Origin: Streptomyces ortus
GTDB taxonomy: Bacteria; Actinomycetota; Actinomycetes; Streptomycetales; Streptomycetaceae
Length of the DNA stretch: 64,000 nt
Assembly (NCBI RefSeq): GCF_026341275.1
Contig: NZ_JAIFZO010000002.1
Coordinates: 1,376,361 to 1,440,360 of the forward strand
Direction of reading: 5' to 3'
The notes beneath the pieces were generated by a model, which worked only from the letters and a program-made list of their open reading frames with translations, searched no databases and was not told where the DNA came from. Made by a program: the position numbers and the translations under genes. Positions 37,167-45,464 of this stretch are shown in pieces; positions within the stretch are counted from its first letter, which is position 1, and every line of letters starts with the position of its first letter.

Positions 37167-38120
37167 CTACATGATGGGGTCGGGTTCGCGGGCCAGGTCG
37201 GCCGCGCCGACCAGGCCCGCCTCGTTCCCCAGTCGCGCGGCGATCACGTCGGCGACGGGACGCCAGTTCCCGCCCACCAGCCACCGCTTGTACGACTTGC
37301 GGATCGGGTCGAGGACCAGCTCCCCCTCGTCCGAGAGCCCCCCGCCGACGATGAACGCGGAGGGGTCGAAGAGCGAGGCCAGGTCGGCGAGACCCGCACC
37401 GGCCCAGCGGGCCAGCTCACGGTAGGAGTCCACCGCCACCGGATCGCCCTGCCGCGCCGCCATCGAGATGTGCTTGCCCTCGATGCCGTCGGGCGAGCCG
37501 TCCCCCAGCGACAGCAGGATGTCCGCGTTCTCCGGCGTCGCGTTGGCCCGCTGCTTCGCGTACCGGACGAGCGCGCGCCCGGACGCGTACTGCTCCCAGC
37601 AGCCCTGCGAGCCGCAGCCGCACAGCAGCCCGTCCGGGACCATCCGGATGTGCCCGAACTCCGCGGCCACCCCGAAGTGCCCGCGGCGCAGCTTGTTGCC
37701 GATGATGATGCCGCCGCCCAGGCCGGTGCCGAGCGTGATGCAGATGACGTTCCGGTGCCCCTTGCCCGCGCCGAACTTGTACTCGCCCCAGGCCGCCGCG
37801 TTCGCGTCGTTCTCGACGACGACCGGCAGGCCCACCCGGGCCTCCACCGCTTCCTTCAGGGGCTCCTGACGCCAGTCGATGTTCGGCGCGAAATAGACCG
37901 TCGAGCGCTGCCGGTCGACGTATCCGGCGGCACCGATGCCCACGCCGACGATCTCGTGCCCGGCCCTGGCACCTTCGACGGCCGCGGCGATCGCGTCCAC
38001 GATCGCCTGCGGCGTCGTGGGAGTCGGCACCTTGAAGGTCGAGAGGATGTTGCCTTCCTCGTCGACCACCCCGGCCGCGATCTTCGTGCCGCCGATGTCG
38101 ACGCCGATGGTGAGTCCCAT
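37167..38120 (-). CDS. glkA: ROK-family glucokinase
   Basis: A 317-residue cytoplasmic sugar kinase that phosphorylates glucose with ATP and mediates carbon catabolite control in Streptomyces. GVDIGGTKIAAGVV (residues 5-18) is the ATP phosphate loop. ENDANAAAWGEY carries the catalytic Asp, LGTGLGGGII a second phosphate loop. The zinc-binding ROK signature is EFGHIRMVPDG plus CGCGSQGCWEQYASG. ATG at 38120. A DUF5304 gene follows 53 bp upstream on the same strand, probably cotranscribed. Confidence 0.96.
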   Translation of the reverse strand: MGLTIGVDIGGTKIAAGVVDEEGNILSTFKVPTPTTPQAIVDAIAAAVEGARAGHEIVGVGIGAAGYVDRQRSTVYFAPNIDWRQEPLKEAVEARVGLPVVVENDANAAAWGEYKFGAGKGHRNVICITLGTGLGGGIIIGNKLRRGHFGVAAEFGHIRMVPDGLLCGCGSQGCWEQYASGRALVRYAKQRANATPENADILLSLGDGSPDGIEGKHISMAARQGDPVAVDSYRELARWAGAGLADLASLFDPSAFIVGGGLSDEGELVLDPIRKSYKRWLVGGNWRPVADVIAARLGNEAGLVGAADLAREPDPIM

Positions 38121-38173
38121 GAATCCCTCAGTTTCGGTCGAGCCCCGCTATGGCCAACCGTACCCGAGCGACT

Positions 38174-38722
38174 TCAGTCGAGGTCGATGTGTTCACCGCT
38201 ACCGGTGCCCTGGCCGGTGCCCTCGTCCCGGGGGCGCGCGGCGGTGTCACGGGCGGTCCAGCGCCGTTCCTGCGCCTCGACGGCGGAGCGGTACGCGGCG
38301 AGCAGCTCCGAGCCGGCGCTCGCCAGGTGGTCGAACACGTCGGGGTTGCGCTCGATGACCGGCTCGACGGCGGCCTTGGCCTGCTGCACGACCTGGTTCA
38401 CCATCTGCTGGGCGGCGCCGCCCGCGACCGCGCCGAGCAGCGGCGACTGCAGTCCGGACAGCTTGTCGGCGACGGCGTCGACGAGTTTGCGCAGTTCCTC
38501 GGCGGCCGAGCCGGGCGGCTGGCCGTACTGGGTGCGGCGGCGTTCCTTCTCGGCGGCGAGGTCCTCGGCGCACGCCTTCGCCCAGGCATCGTCGTCGGTC
38601 GCCCGGACCTCGTCGCGCCGGTCGTCGCGTTGATCGTCGCGCTCCTCGCCGGGCACCGTGCCGTCGCGCACCGGGTCGAGCGCGTCCTCCCCCGCGTCGG
38701 ACGTGGGGCGCTCATCGCTCAT
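38174..38722 (-). CDS. DUF5304 family protein
   Basis: A 182-residue soluble protein of about 20 kDa. The N-terminal 45 residues are acidic and disordered. A helical middle (WAKACAEDLAAEKERRRTQYG, LVDAVADKLSGLQSPLLG) and a Gly/Ala-rich AVAGGAAQQMVNQVVQQAKAAVEP stretch follow. Function unknown. In S. coelicolor the 20-kDa product encoded next to glkA (SCO2127) was reported to stimulate glkA expression; this may be its ortholog, which needs alignment. ATG at 38722 with GGAG upstream. Confidence 0.8.
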   Translation of the reverse strand: MSDERPTSDAGEDALDPVRDGTVPGEERDDQRDDRRDEVRATDDDAWAKACAEDLAAEKERRRTQYGQPPGSAAEELRKLVDAVADKLSGLQSPLLGAVAGGAAQQMVNQVVQQAKAAVEPVIERNPDVFDHLASAGSELLAAYRSAVEAQERRWTARDTAARPRDEGTGQGTGSGEHIDLD

Positions 38723-38780
38723 GGCGGACTCCAAGCATCGGCTCTGTGTCTCTCGACGTTACCCGAACGGGGTAGGCCGT

Positions 38781-40004
38781 TCACCGTGTCCGTGGCCACA
38801 GATCCGGGTCGGGCACGAACCGGACACGCAGTTCGCCCTCGCGCAGGGAGGCCCCGTCGACCGCGCAGCGGCGCAGGGCGGACGGGAGCGCGACGATCCG
38901 GCGGAACTGCCCGACGGTGACGACGAGTTCGTCGCCTCGGCGGACGAGGTCGAGTTCCTCGCGTATCGCGCCGGGCAGCGGGATGTGCCAGACGAGCACA
39001 CCGTCGTCGGCGAGCCGGTCTACGACGGGCCAGGCGAGCGGGCCCGCGGCGCCACCCGGAACGGTCGCGGAAGCGGAAGCGGAGAGGGATACGGGTACGG
39101 GGAGCAGGGCCAGGTCGTCGGCGCCGCGCGGGTCGCGGCCGAGGTGGGGGATCTCGTGCACCTCGCACGTCCCGGCGGAACCCCACTCGTCACGCCATCC
39201 GTCGAGGGCCTTGCGCTGCTGGGCGGCCAGGGCGGCCAGCCAGGTGTCGGGGGACGCGTCGGGCAGGACGCGGTTGCCGATCAGGGCGTCGGTGCGCAGC
39301 CCGCGCAGGGCGAGGCCGGTGACGGCCGACCGTACGGCGTCGGCGCCCGCGGGTCCCGGCTCGGCGACCAGCCGTACCGTCGTGGCCGGGTCCTCGACGG
39401 CCAGCTGGACCGCGGCCAGTTCGACGTCCCAGCGGGCGGCCGTCTCGTACAGCCGGTCCGTCGGCATGGGGACGCCGGCCAGGCGGCCGAGGACGGGGCG
39501 CAGGGCGCGGGCGGCCTGGCGTTCCGCGGGCAGCAGGCGGCGCAGGTACCGGCGCAGTTGTTCCGGGAGGGCGAGCAGGGCGAGGGCCTGGGGGGCCGGG
39601 GGCAGGTCGACGACCAGCAGGTCGAAGGTGTCCGCGGTGCTCGCGTCGCGCAGGGCGCGGAGCAGGGTGAGTTCCTCGGCACCGGGCAGCGGGGTGAGCT
39701 CCTCGGTGTCCAGACGGGCCGAGCCCAGCAGGTCGAGGGCGGTGGAGGCCTGTTCCTGGAGGGCCAGGAGGTCCGCCCGGAAGCTCTCGCCGGCGTCCGG
39801 CCGCCAGGCCGTGAGCCCGGGAGCGGTCCCGACGGGCGTGGGCGCGGGGCCGGTGGGAACGCCGAGGGCGGCACCGAGGGTGTCGGTGCTGTCCGCGGAG
39901 AGCACCAGGGTGCGGGTGCCCCGGCGGGCGGCCTCCCGAGCGGTGGCCGCGGCGACGGTGGTGCGGCCGGAGCCGCCGGGGCCGGTGATCAGGATGGTGC
40001 GCAT
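38781..40004 (-). CDS. ArsA/Get3-like ATPase with altered P-loop
   Basis: A 407-residue SIMIBI-class NTPase fold. The N-terminal loop reads ITGPGGSGRTTVAAATA, where ArsA/Get3 have GKGGVGKTT: both the signature Lys and the Walker A Lys are lost (Pro and Arg). The switch regions DLLVVDLPPAPQALALLALP and DALIGNRVLPDAS are kept, and a C-terminal Hsp20-like ArsA_HSP20 segment is likely (GDELVVTVGQFRRIVALPSALRR). The mycobacterial counterpart by position is Rv2184c. Hydrolysis is doubtful. ATG at 40004; probable partner is the SRPBCC protein upstream. Confidence 0.85.
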   Translation of the reverse strand: MRTILITGPGGSGRTTVAAATAREAARRGTRTLVLSADSTDTLGAALGVPTGPAPTPVGTAPGLTAWRPDAGESFRADLLALQEQASTALDLLGSARLDTEELTPLPGAEELTLLRALRDASTADTFDLLVVDLPPAPQALALLALPEQLRRYLRRLLPAERQAARALRPVLGRLAGVPMPTDRLYETAARWDVELAAVQLAVEDPATTVRLVAEPGPAGADAVRSAVTGLALRGLRTDALIGNRVLPDASPDTWLAALAAQQRKALDGWRDEWGSAGTCEVHEIPHLGRDPRGADDLALLPVPVSLSASASATVPGGAAGPLAWPVVDRLADDGVLVWHIPLPGAIREELDLVRRGDELVVTVGQFRRIVALPSALRRCAVDGASLREGELRVRFVPDPDLWPRTR

Positions 40005-40088
40005 GAGGGTGAACGGTACGCGGTGCGACAACGGCGGCCACGCCCCACCACCAGCCCCCGGCCCCGCCTACTTGCCGCCCAGCCCTGT

Positions 40089-40619
40089 CTACTTGCCGCC
40101 CGGCCCTGTCTTCTTGTCGATGCCGGTGCCGGTGTCGGTGTCGGTGTCGGTCGGCCGCGTCGTACCGTCCTCGCCGGCGGCGTCGCCCGACTCCACCCGC
40201 TTCTTCAGGCCCGCCAGCGCGCGGTCGATGATGACCTTCTCCGCCTTGCGCTTGATCATGCCGAGCATCGGGATCTTGACGTCGACGGTGAGCCGGTAGG
40301 TGACCTCGGTGGCGCTCAGGCCGGCCGGCCTGAGGATGTACGAGCCGTCCAGCGAGCGGAGCATCTGGGACTTGACCAGGGTCCAGGAGACCTCGTGGTC
40401 GCCGGTCCAGGTGTAACCGAGCGTCTGGTCGTCCTTGATGGCACCGGCGTCCATGACGAGGCGCACCTGCTCCGCGCGGCCCTTCTCGTCCGTCGCGAGC
40501 ACCTGCGCCTCCTTCACCTCGCCCGTCCAGTCGGGGTAGCGGGCGAAGTCGGCGATGACCGCCATGACATCGGCCGGTGCCGCCTCGATCGTGATACTCG
40601 AACTGGTGTGTTCCGCCAT
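40089..40619 (-). CDS. SRPBCC (START-like) lipid-binding-fold protein
   Basis: A 176-residue protein with the polyketide cyclase / START-like helix-grip fold: SITIEAAPADVMAVIADFARYPDWTGEVKEAQVL at the start, central beta strands and a long C-terminal helix (KAEKVIIDRALAGLKKRV). The last 30 residues are a Thr/Asp/Gly tail (TDTDTDTGTGIDKKTG). The fold binds hydrophobic ligands. ATG at 40619 with GGAGGA upstream. The pairing with an ArsA-like ATPase is shared with mycobacteria (Rv2184c-Rv2185c). Confidence 0.88.
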   Translation of the reverse strand: MAEHTSSSITIEAAPADVMAVIADFARYPDWTGEVKEAQVLATDEKGRAEQVRLVMDAGAIKDDQTLGYTWTGDHEVSWTLVKSQMLRSLDGSYILRPAGLSATEVTYRLTVDVKIPMLGMIKRKAEKVIIDRALAGLKKRVESGDAAGEDGTTRPTDTDTDTGTGIDKKTGPGGK

Positions 40620-40781
40620 CGCTGTGGCTCCTCCAGATGCGGTCCGGACAGGGGGTTGCGCGCAGCACGAGGGTTCTGCGGGGTACGAACGCTTTCTACC
40701 TGTGTGCGCAGCGTGAACGCTACCGCGCTGGACAGGGCCCGCCGCCCCCGGCCCCGCGCCCGCCGGCGCCCCCCGCACCCC

Positions 40782-41624
40782 TCACCACTCCAGCGCCCAC
40801 GGCTTCCCCGTCCCGGCGAAGTGACCCACGTTCACGCACTCCGTGGCGCCGACCCGCATGCGCGGGGCGAGCGGCTGGTGGACGTGCCCGAAGAGCGAGT
40901 AGCGCGGCCTGGTGCGCCGGATCGCGGCCAGCAGCGCCCGGCTGCCCCGCTCGAAGCGCCGCGCCACCGTGTCGTAGACGAGCTCGGGCACCTCGGGCGG
41001 GATGTGGGTGCACAGCACGTCGACCTCCCCGACGGCCTCGATCTTCGCCGCGTACTCCTCGTCGCTGATCTCGTACGGGGTCCGCATGGGCGTACGCAGG
41101 CCGCCGCCGACGAAGCCGAAGACCCGGCCCCCGATCTCCACGCGCTGCCCGTCGAGCACGGTGGTGCCGGGTCCGGCGTACTCCGACCAGAGGGACGGGA
41201 TGTCGACGTTGCCGTAGGTGGCGTACGTCGGGGTGGGGAACGCCGCGAAGAGTTCGGCGTACTGCTTGCGTACGGCCTTCTCGATGGCGGGGCCGCGGTC
41301 GACGCCCGCCCACAGCCGGGCGCCGAGGGCCCGCGCGTCCTCGTACCTGCGGGCGGTGCGCAGCTCGACGATGCGGTCCGTGTTCTCGGTGCCGAAGAGA
41401 TCCGGGAAGATGCCGCGGGAGTGGTCGGCGTAGTCGATGAAGAGCACGAGGTCGCCCAGACAGATCAGGGCGTCCGCGCCCTCACCCGCCCTGGCCAGGT
41501 CACGGGCGTTGCCGTGCACGTCGCTCACGACGTGGATCCGTGTCCTCGGGACTGTTGCGGGGACTGTTCCGGGGGTTTCGCGCCCGCCGCTGCCGCCACT
41601 GGCGCCGCCTTGTGTACCTGCCAT
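40782..41624 (-). CDS. calcineurin-like metallophosphoesterase
   Basis: A 280-residue protein. Metal ligands are in VVSDVHGN (DxH), CLGDLV (GD), YGNVD (GN), CTHIPPEV (H) and FGHVHQP (GHxH), the full dimetal phosphoesterase set. The likely substrate is a small phosphodiester or nucleotide, not identifiable here. The first 25 residues are Gly/Pro/Thr-rich, so a start further in is possible; ATG at 41624 was used. Divergent from the acyl-CoA ligase. Confidence 0.88.
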   Translation of the reverse strand: MAGTQGGASGGSGGRETPGTVPATVPRTRIHVVSDVHGNARDLARAGEGADALICLGDLVLFIDYADHSRGIFPDLFGTENTDRIVELRTARRYEDARALGARLWAGVDRGPAIEKAVRKQYAELFAAFPTPTYATYGNVDIPSLWSEYAGPGTTVLDGQRVEIGGRVFGFVGGGLRTPMRTPYEISDEEYAAKIEAVGEVDVLCTHIPPEVPELVYDTVARRFERGSRALLAAIRRTRPRYSLFGHVHQPLAPRMRVGATECVNVGHFAGTGKPWALEW

Positions 41625-41680
41625 GGCGATCAAGGGTAGGCCTGTGGAGCAAAGGTGTGTAGACGCGGGCGGACCTGCGG

Positions 41681-41698
41681 TTACTACCCGATCAGTAA
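41681..41698. promoter_or_regulatory. inverted repeat in the fadD upstream region
   Basis: TTACT-N8-AGTAA, 222 bp before the acyl-CoA ligase start in a gap of nearly 300 bp. It could be an operator of a TetR-type fatty-acid regulator; the short arms keep confidence low. Confidence 0.3.
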
Positions 41699-41920
41699 GG
41701 GGTTGGACTACTCTGCGCCAAGGAACGCCAACACATGTGACGCGGGGAACATCTCGCCCGACCCCCCTGTCGTAGAAGCACTACCGGCGGGTAACGTCCG
41801 GGCAGTCCAGTCGTGCTCAGGGTTTCAACATCCGACTCCCGGAGCACCTGCCCGAGCCTTGGACCGCTCCGTCGCATCACACGAAGTCGTGGCGTCGGCG
41901 CCCTATGAGGAGCAGCAGTC

Positions 41921-43717
41921 TTGCGCGAGTTCAGCCTTCCGGCTTTGTACGAGGTCCCTGCGGACGGCAATCTGACCGACATCGTCCGCAGAAACGCCGC
42001 GCAGCATCCCGATGTCGCGGTCATCGCCCGCAAGGTCGGCGGTACCTGGACGGATGTCACGGCCACCGCCTTCCTCGCCGAGGTGCAGGCCGCCGCGAAG
42101 GGCCTGATCGCCTCGGGCGTGCAGCCCGGCGACCGCGTCGCCCTGATGTCCCGCACGCGGTACGAGTGGACGCTGCTCGACTTCGCCATCTGGAGCGCGG
42201 GCGCCGTCACCGTACCGGTGTACGAGACCAGCTCCCCGGAGCAGGTGCAGTGGATCCTCGGCGACTCGGGAGCGATCGCGATCGTCGTGGAGCTGGACGC
42301 GCACGCCGCCGCCGTCGAGTCGGTGCGCGACCGGCTGCCGCAGCTCAAGCACGTCTGGCAGATCGAGCGCGGCGGGATCGACGAGCTCGACCGCGCCGGC
42401 AAGGACGTCTCGGACGCCGCGGTCGAGGAGCGCGGCTCGCTCGCCAAGGCCGACGACCCGGCCACGATCGTCTACACCAGCGGTACGACCGGGCGCCCCA
42501 AGGGCTGTGTGCTGACCCACCGCAGCTTCTTCGCCGAGTGCGGCAACATCGTGGAGCGGCTGCGTCCGCTGTTCCGCACCGGGGAGTGCTCGGTGCTCCT
42601 CTTCCTGCCGCTCGCGCACGTCTTCGGACGGCTCGTGCAGGTCGCGCCGATGATGGCGCCGATCAAGCTGGGCATGGTCCCGGACATCAAGAACCTCACC
42701 GACGAGCTGGCCTCGTTCCGGCCGACGCTGATCCTCGGTGTGCCGCGCGTCTTCGAGAAGGTCTACAACTCGGCGCGGGCCAAGGCGCAGGCCGACGGCA
42801 AGGGCAAGATCTTCGACAAGGCGGCGGACACGGCGATCGCGTACAGCCGCGCGCTGGACACGACGGCGGGTCCGTCGCTGGGCCTGCGGATCAAACACAA
42901 GGCGTTCGACGCGCTCGTCTACAGCAAGCTGCGGGCGGTGCTCGGCGGCAAGGGCGAGTACGCGATCTCGGGCGGGGCTCCGCTGGGTGAGCGCCTGGGC
43001 CACTTCTTCCGCGGCATCGGCTTCACGGTCCTGGAGGGGTACGGGCTGACGGAGTCCTGCGCGGCCACCGCGTTCAACCCGTGGGACCGGCAGAAGATCG
43101 GCACGGTCGGACAGCCGCTGCCGGGCTCGGTGATCCGGATCGCCGACGACGGCGAGGTGCTGCTGCACGGCGAGCACCTGTTCAAGGGGTACTGGAACAA
43201 CGAGGGCGCGACCGAGGAGGCGCTGGCCGACGGCTGGTTCCACACCGGTGACATCGGCACGCTCGACGAGGACGGGTATCTGCGCATCACCGGCCGCAAG
43301 AAGGAGATCATCGTCACGGCGGGCGGCAAGAACGTCGCTCCGGCCGTGATCGAGGACCGGATCCGGGCGCACGCGCTGGTCGCCGAGTGCATGGTCGTCG
43401 GTGACGGGCGGCCGTTCGTGGGCGCGCTGGTCACCATCGACGAGGAGTTCCTGGGGCGGTGGGCCGAGGAGCACGGGAAGCCGGCCGGCTCGACCGCGGC
43501 GTCCCTGGCTCTCGACCCGGATCTGCTCGCGGCGCTGCAGAGTGCGGTGGACGACGGGAACGCGGCGGTGTCGAAGGCGGAGTCGGTGCGGAAGTTCCGT
43601 GTGCTGTCGCACCAGTTCACGGAGGATTCGGGGCATCTGACGCCGTCCCTGAAGCTGAAGCGGAACGTGGTGGCGAAGGATTACGCCGCGGAGATCGAGG
43701 CGATCTACCAGGGCTGA
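41921..43717 (+). CDS. fadD: long-chain fatty acid--CoA ligase
   Basis: A 598-residue AMP-forming ligase that activates fatty acids to acyl-CoA. ATP motif IVYTSGTTGRPKGC (about residues 184-197), VLEGYGLTESCA (A5), GWFHTGDIGTLDEDGYLRITGRKKEIIVTAGGKNV (A7-A8) and the C-terminal catalytic Lys in LTPSLKLKRNVV (A10). TTG at 41921 has GAGGAG eight bases upstream and matches the homolog start MREFSLPALYEVP. By position and type it matches FadD15 of mycobacteria. Followed by the repeat cluster and convergent with the glycosyltransferase. Confidence 0.94.
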   Translation: MREFSLPALYEVPADGNLTDIVRRNAAQHPDVAVIARKVGGTWTDVTATAFLAEVQAAAKGLIASGVQPGDRVALMSRTRYEWTLLDFAIWSAGAVTVPVYETSSPEQVQWILGDSGAIAIVVELDAHAAAVESVRDRLPQLKHVWQIERGGIDELDRAGKDVSDAAVEERGSLAKADDPATIVYTSGTTGRPKGCVLTHRSFFAECGNIVERLRPLFRTGECSVLLFLPLAHVFGRLVQVAPMMAPIKLGMVPDIKNLTDELASFRPTLILGVPRVFEKVYNSARAKAQADGKGKIFDKAADTAIAYSRALDTTAGPSLGLRIKHKAFDALVYSKLRAVLGGKGEYAISGGAPLGERLGHFFRGIGFTVLEGYGLTESCAATAFNPWDRQKIGTVGQPLPGSVIRIADDGEVLLHGEHLFKGYWNNEGATEEALADGWFHTGDIGTLDEDGYLRITGRKKEIIVTAGGKNVAPAVIEDRIRAHALVAECMVVGDGRPFVGALVTIDEEFLGRWAEEHGKPAGSTAASLALDPDLLAALQSAVDDGNAAVSKAESVRKFRVLSHQFTEDSGHLTPSLKLKRNVVAKDYAAEIEAIYQG

Positions 43718-43825
43718 CGCCCACGTTCACCGACCATCGGGGACCACGTCCCCCACTCGCCCCCCGCCGACCACCGCGCCCCTCAAAACCCCCCGCCTCA
43801 CAACTCCAGGCAGTGACGGCCGCCC

Positions 43826-44122
43826 GCGCAGTTCCCCGCGCCCCTGAAAGAGCGCCCGCATCACAGCTACGGGCCGTGACGGTTGCCCGCGCAGTTCCCC
43901 GCGCCCCTGAAAGGCGGGGCTGCGCCCCTTCCTTTTGCTTTTTTGGGGGCGCGGGGAACTGCGCAAACCCGACCACGACGCTCCGCAGGCCGCCGCACCC
44001 GCAGCAAGTAGCTCCGCACGGCGCGTTTTCAGGGGCGCGGGGAACGGCGCAATCGGCCACAACGGTCCGCAGCGCCCTGCCCGGCGTACCCCGCGCTTTC
44101 AGGGGCGCGGGGAACTGCGCAA
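43826..44122. repeat. cluster of five dispersed palindromic repeat copies
   Basis: Five copies of the GGGGCGCGGGGAACTGCGC element: 43826-43849 and 43889-43912 in minus orientation, 43946-43966, 44026-44052 and 44097-44122 in plus orientation. They fill the 445-bp gap between convergent fadD and the glycosyltransferase. Inverted copies can pair into long hairpins, so the cluster probably ends transcription from both sides. No gene is visible. Confidence 0.85.
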
Positions 44123-44162
44123 TCTTTTGGCCCGTTCCCGCGACGCGCGCCGCCCGCCCGCG

Positions 44163-45305
44163 CTACAGCAACCCCCGCAACCCCTCCGCCAGCAGATCCC
44201 ACCGCCAGCGTGACTCGACCCACTCCCGTCCCCGCTCCCCCATCCGCCGCCGCAGCTCCGGATCCGCGAGGAGCGTGGTGATGCGGTCGGCGGCGTCCTC
44301 CGCGGAGCCACCCCGGACCACCCACCCCGTCTCCCCGTCGAGCACCGCGTCCGGCGCGCCCCCGGAGTCACCCGCGACCACGGGAAGCCCCGTCGCGGAC
44401 GCCTCCAGGTAGACGATGCCGAGCCCCTCCACATCCAGCCCCCCGCGCCGCGTCCGGCACGGCATGGCGAACACGTCGCCTGCCCCGTAATGGGCCGGCA
44501 GTTCGGACCAGGGCACCGCCCCGGTGAAGCGGACGGAGCCGGCGACCCCGGTCTCGTACGCCAGCCGGCGCAGTTCCTTCTCGTACGGCCCGCCACCCAC
44601 GATCAGCAGTACCGCCTCCGGCTCGCTCGCGAGGATCCGCGGCATCGCGAGGATCAACGTGTCCTGCCCCTTGCGCGGCACGAGCCGCGAGACGCACACC
44701 ACGACCGGCCGGTCGGTGAGACCGAGGCGCGCCCGGACGGCGTCCCCGCCCGACCCGGGATGGAACGTCTTCTCGTCGACCCCGGGCGGAAGTTGCACCA
44801 TCCGACCGGCCGCCTCGGCCGTCAGCGCCGTGGCGATCCGCGACCGGGTGTACTCCCCCAGATACGTGATCGTGTCCGTCGACTCACCGATCCTGCGCAG
44901 CAGTTGACGCGCCGCGGGCAGTTGCGCCCACCCCGCCTCATGACCGTGCGTGGTGGCCACGAGCCGCTCCGCGCCCGCCTTGCGCAGCGCGGGCGCGAGC
45001 AGCCCGAGCGGTGCCGCCGCGCCGAACCACACCGAGGTACAGCCGTGCTCCCGCAGCAGCCCGACGGCCCGCCGGGAGACCCTCGCGGTGGGCAGCAGCA
45101 TGGTTGTTCGGTCGCGTACGATGACGAAGGGCTGTTCGGCGTCGAAGGCGGCTGTGGCCTCGGCACCTTCCCGGCCCCGCTTCCATGTGGAGGCGTAGAC
45201 GACGAGCCGTTCGGGGTCCAGGCGCAACGCCATGTTGTGCAGGAAGGCCTGGATACCGCCCGGCCTCGGCGGAAAGTCGTTGGTCACGATCAGGGTCTTG
45301 TGCAT
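44163..45305 (-). CDS. GT4 glycosyltransferase, PimB-like phosphatidylinositol-mannoside mannosyltransferase
   Basis: A 380-residue GT-B enzyme. TNDFPPRPGGIQAFLHNMA (residues 6-24) and the donor-site EX7E region VEGLGIVYLEASATGLPVVAGDSGGAPDAV are typical of GT4. VCVSRLVPRKGQDTLI is the conserved nucleotide-sugar block. Closest recognised type is PimB' of mycobacteria, which adds the second mannose to PIM from GDP-mannose; the FadD-PimB neighbourhood agrees. ATG at 45305 used; ATG at 45317 is equally possible. Confidence 0.87.
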   Translation of the reverse strand: MHKTLIVTNDFPPRPGGIQAFLHNMALRLDPERLVVYASTWKRGREGAEATAAFDAEQPFVIVRDRTTMLLPTARVSRRAVGLLREHGCTSVWFGAAAPLGLLAPALRKAGAERLVATTHGHEAGWAQLPAARQLLRRIGESTDTITYLGEYTRSRIATALTAEAAGRMVQLPPGVDEKTFHPGSGGDAVRARLGLTDRPVVVCVSRLVPRKGQDTLILAMPRILASEPEAVLLIVGGGPYEKELRRLAYETGVAGSVRFTGAVPWSELPAHYGAGDVFAMPCRTRRGGLDVEGLGIVYLEASATGLPVVAGDSGGAPDAVLDGETGWVVRGGSAEDAADRITTLLADPELRRRMGERGREWVESRWRWDLLAEGLRGLL

Positions 45306-45464
45306 GGTCTCGCGCATCGCCGTCGACAGTACCGAACCCGTACCTCACAGCTCGGCCCGGCCGCGCTTCACGGGTCTCGCACAGCCGCGCGGGGGATCAT
45401 GGCCGCACAGCGGGGCGGCGACGGAGCGGCACGGCGGACGCGTACGGACAAGAGGCGGGTGGGC

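Noticed and set aside
38658..41639. Plus-strand open frame of about 990 codons
   Set aside because: It covers the DUF5304, ArsA-like, SRPBCC and phosphoesterase genes in antisense and shows no recognisable protein.
43718..44162. CRISPR-like array
   Set aside because: The repeats occur in both orientations with irregular spacing and no cas genes, so they are dispersed palindromic elements.
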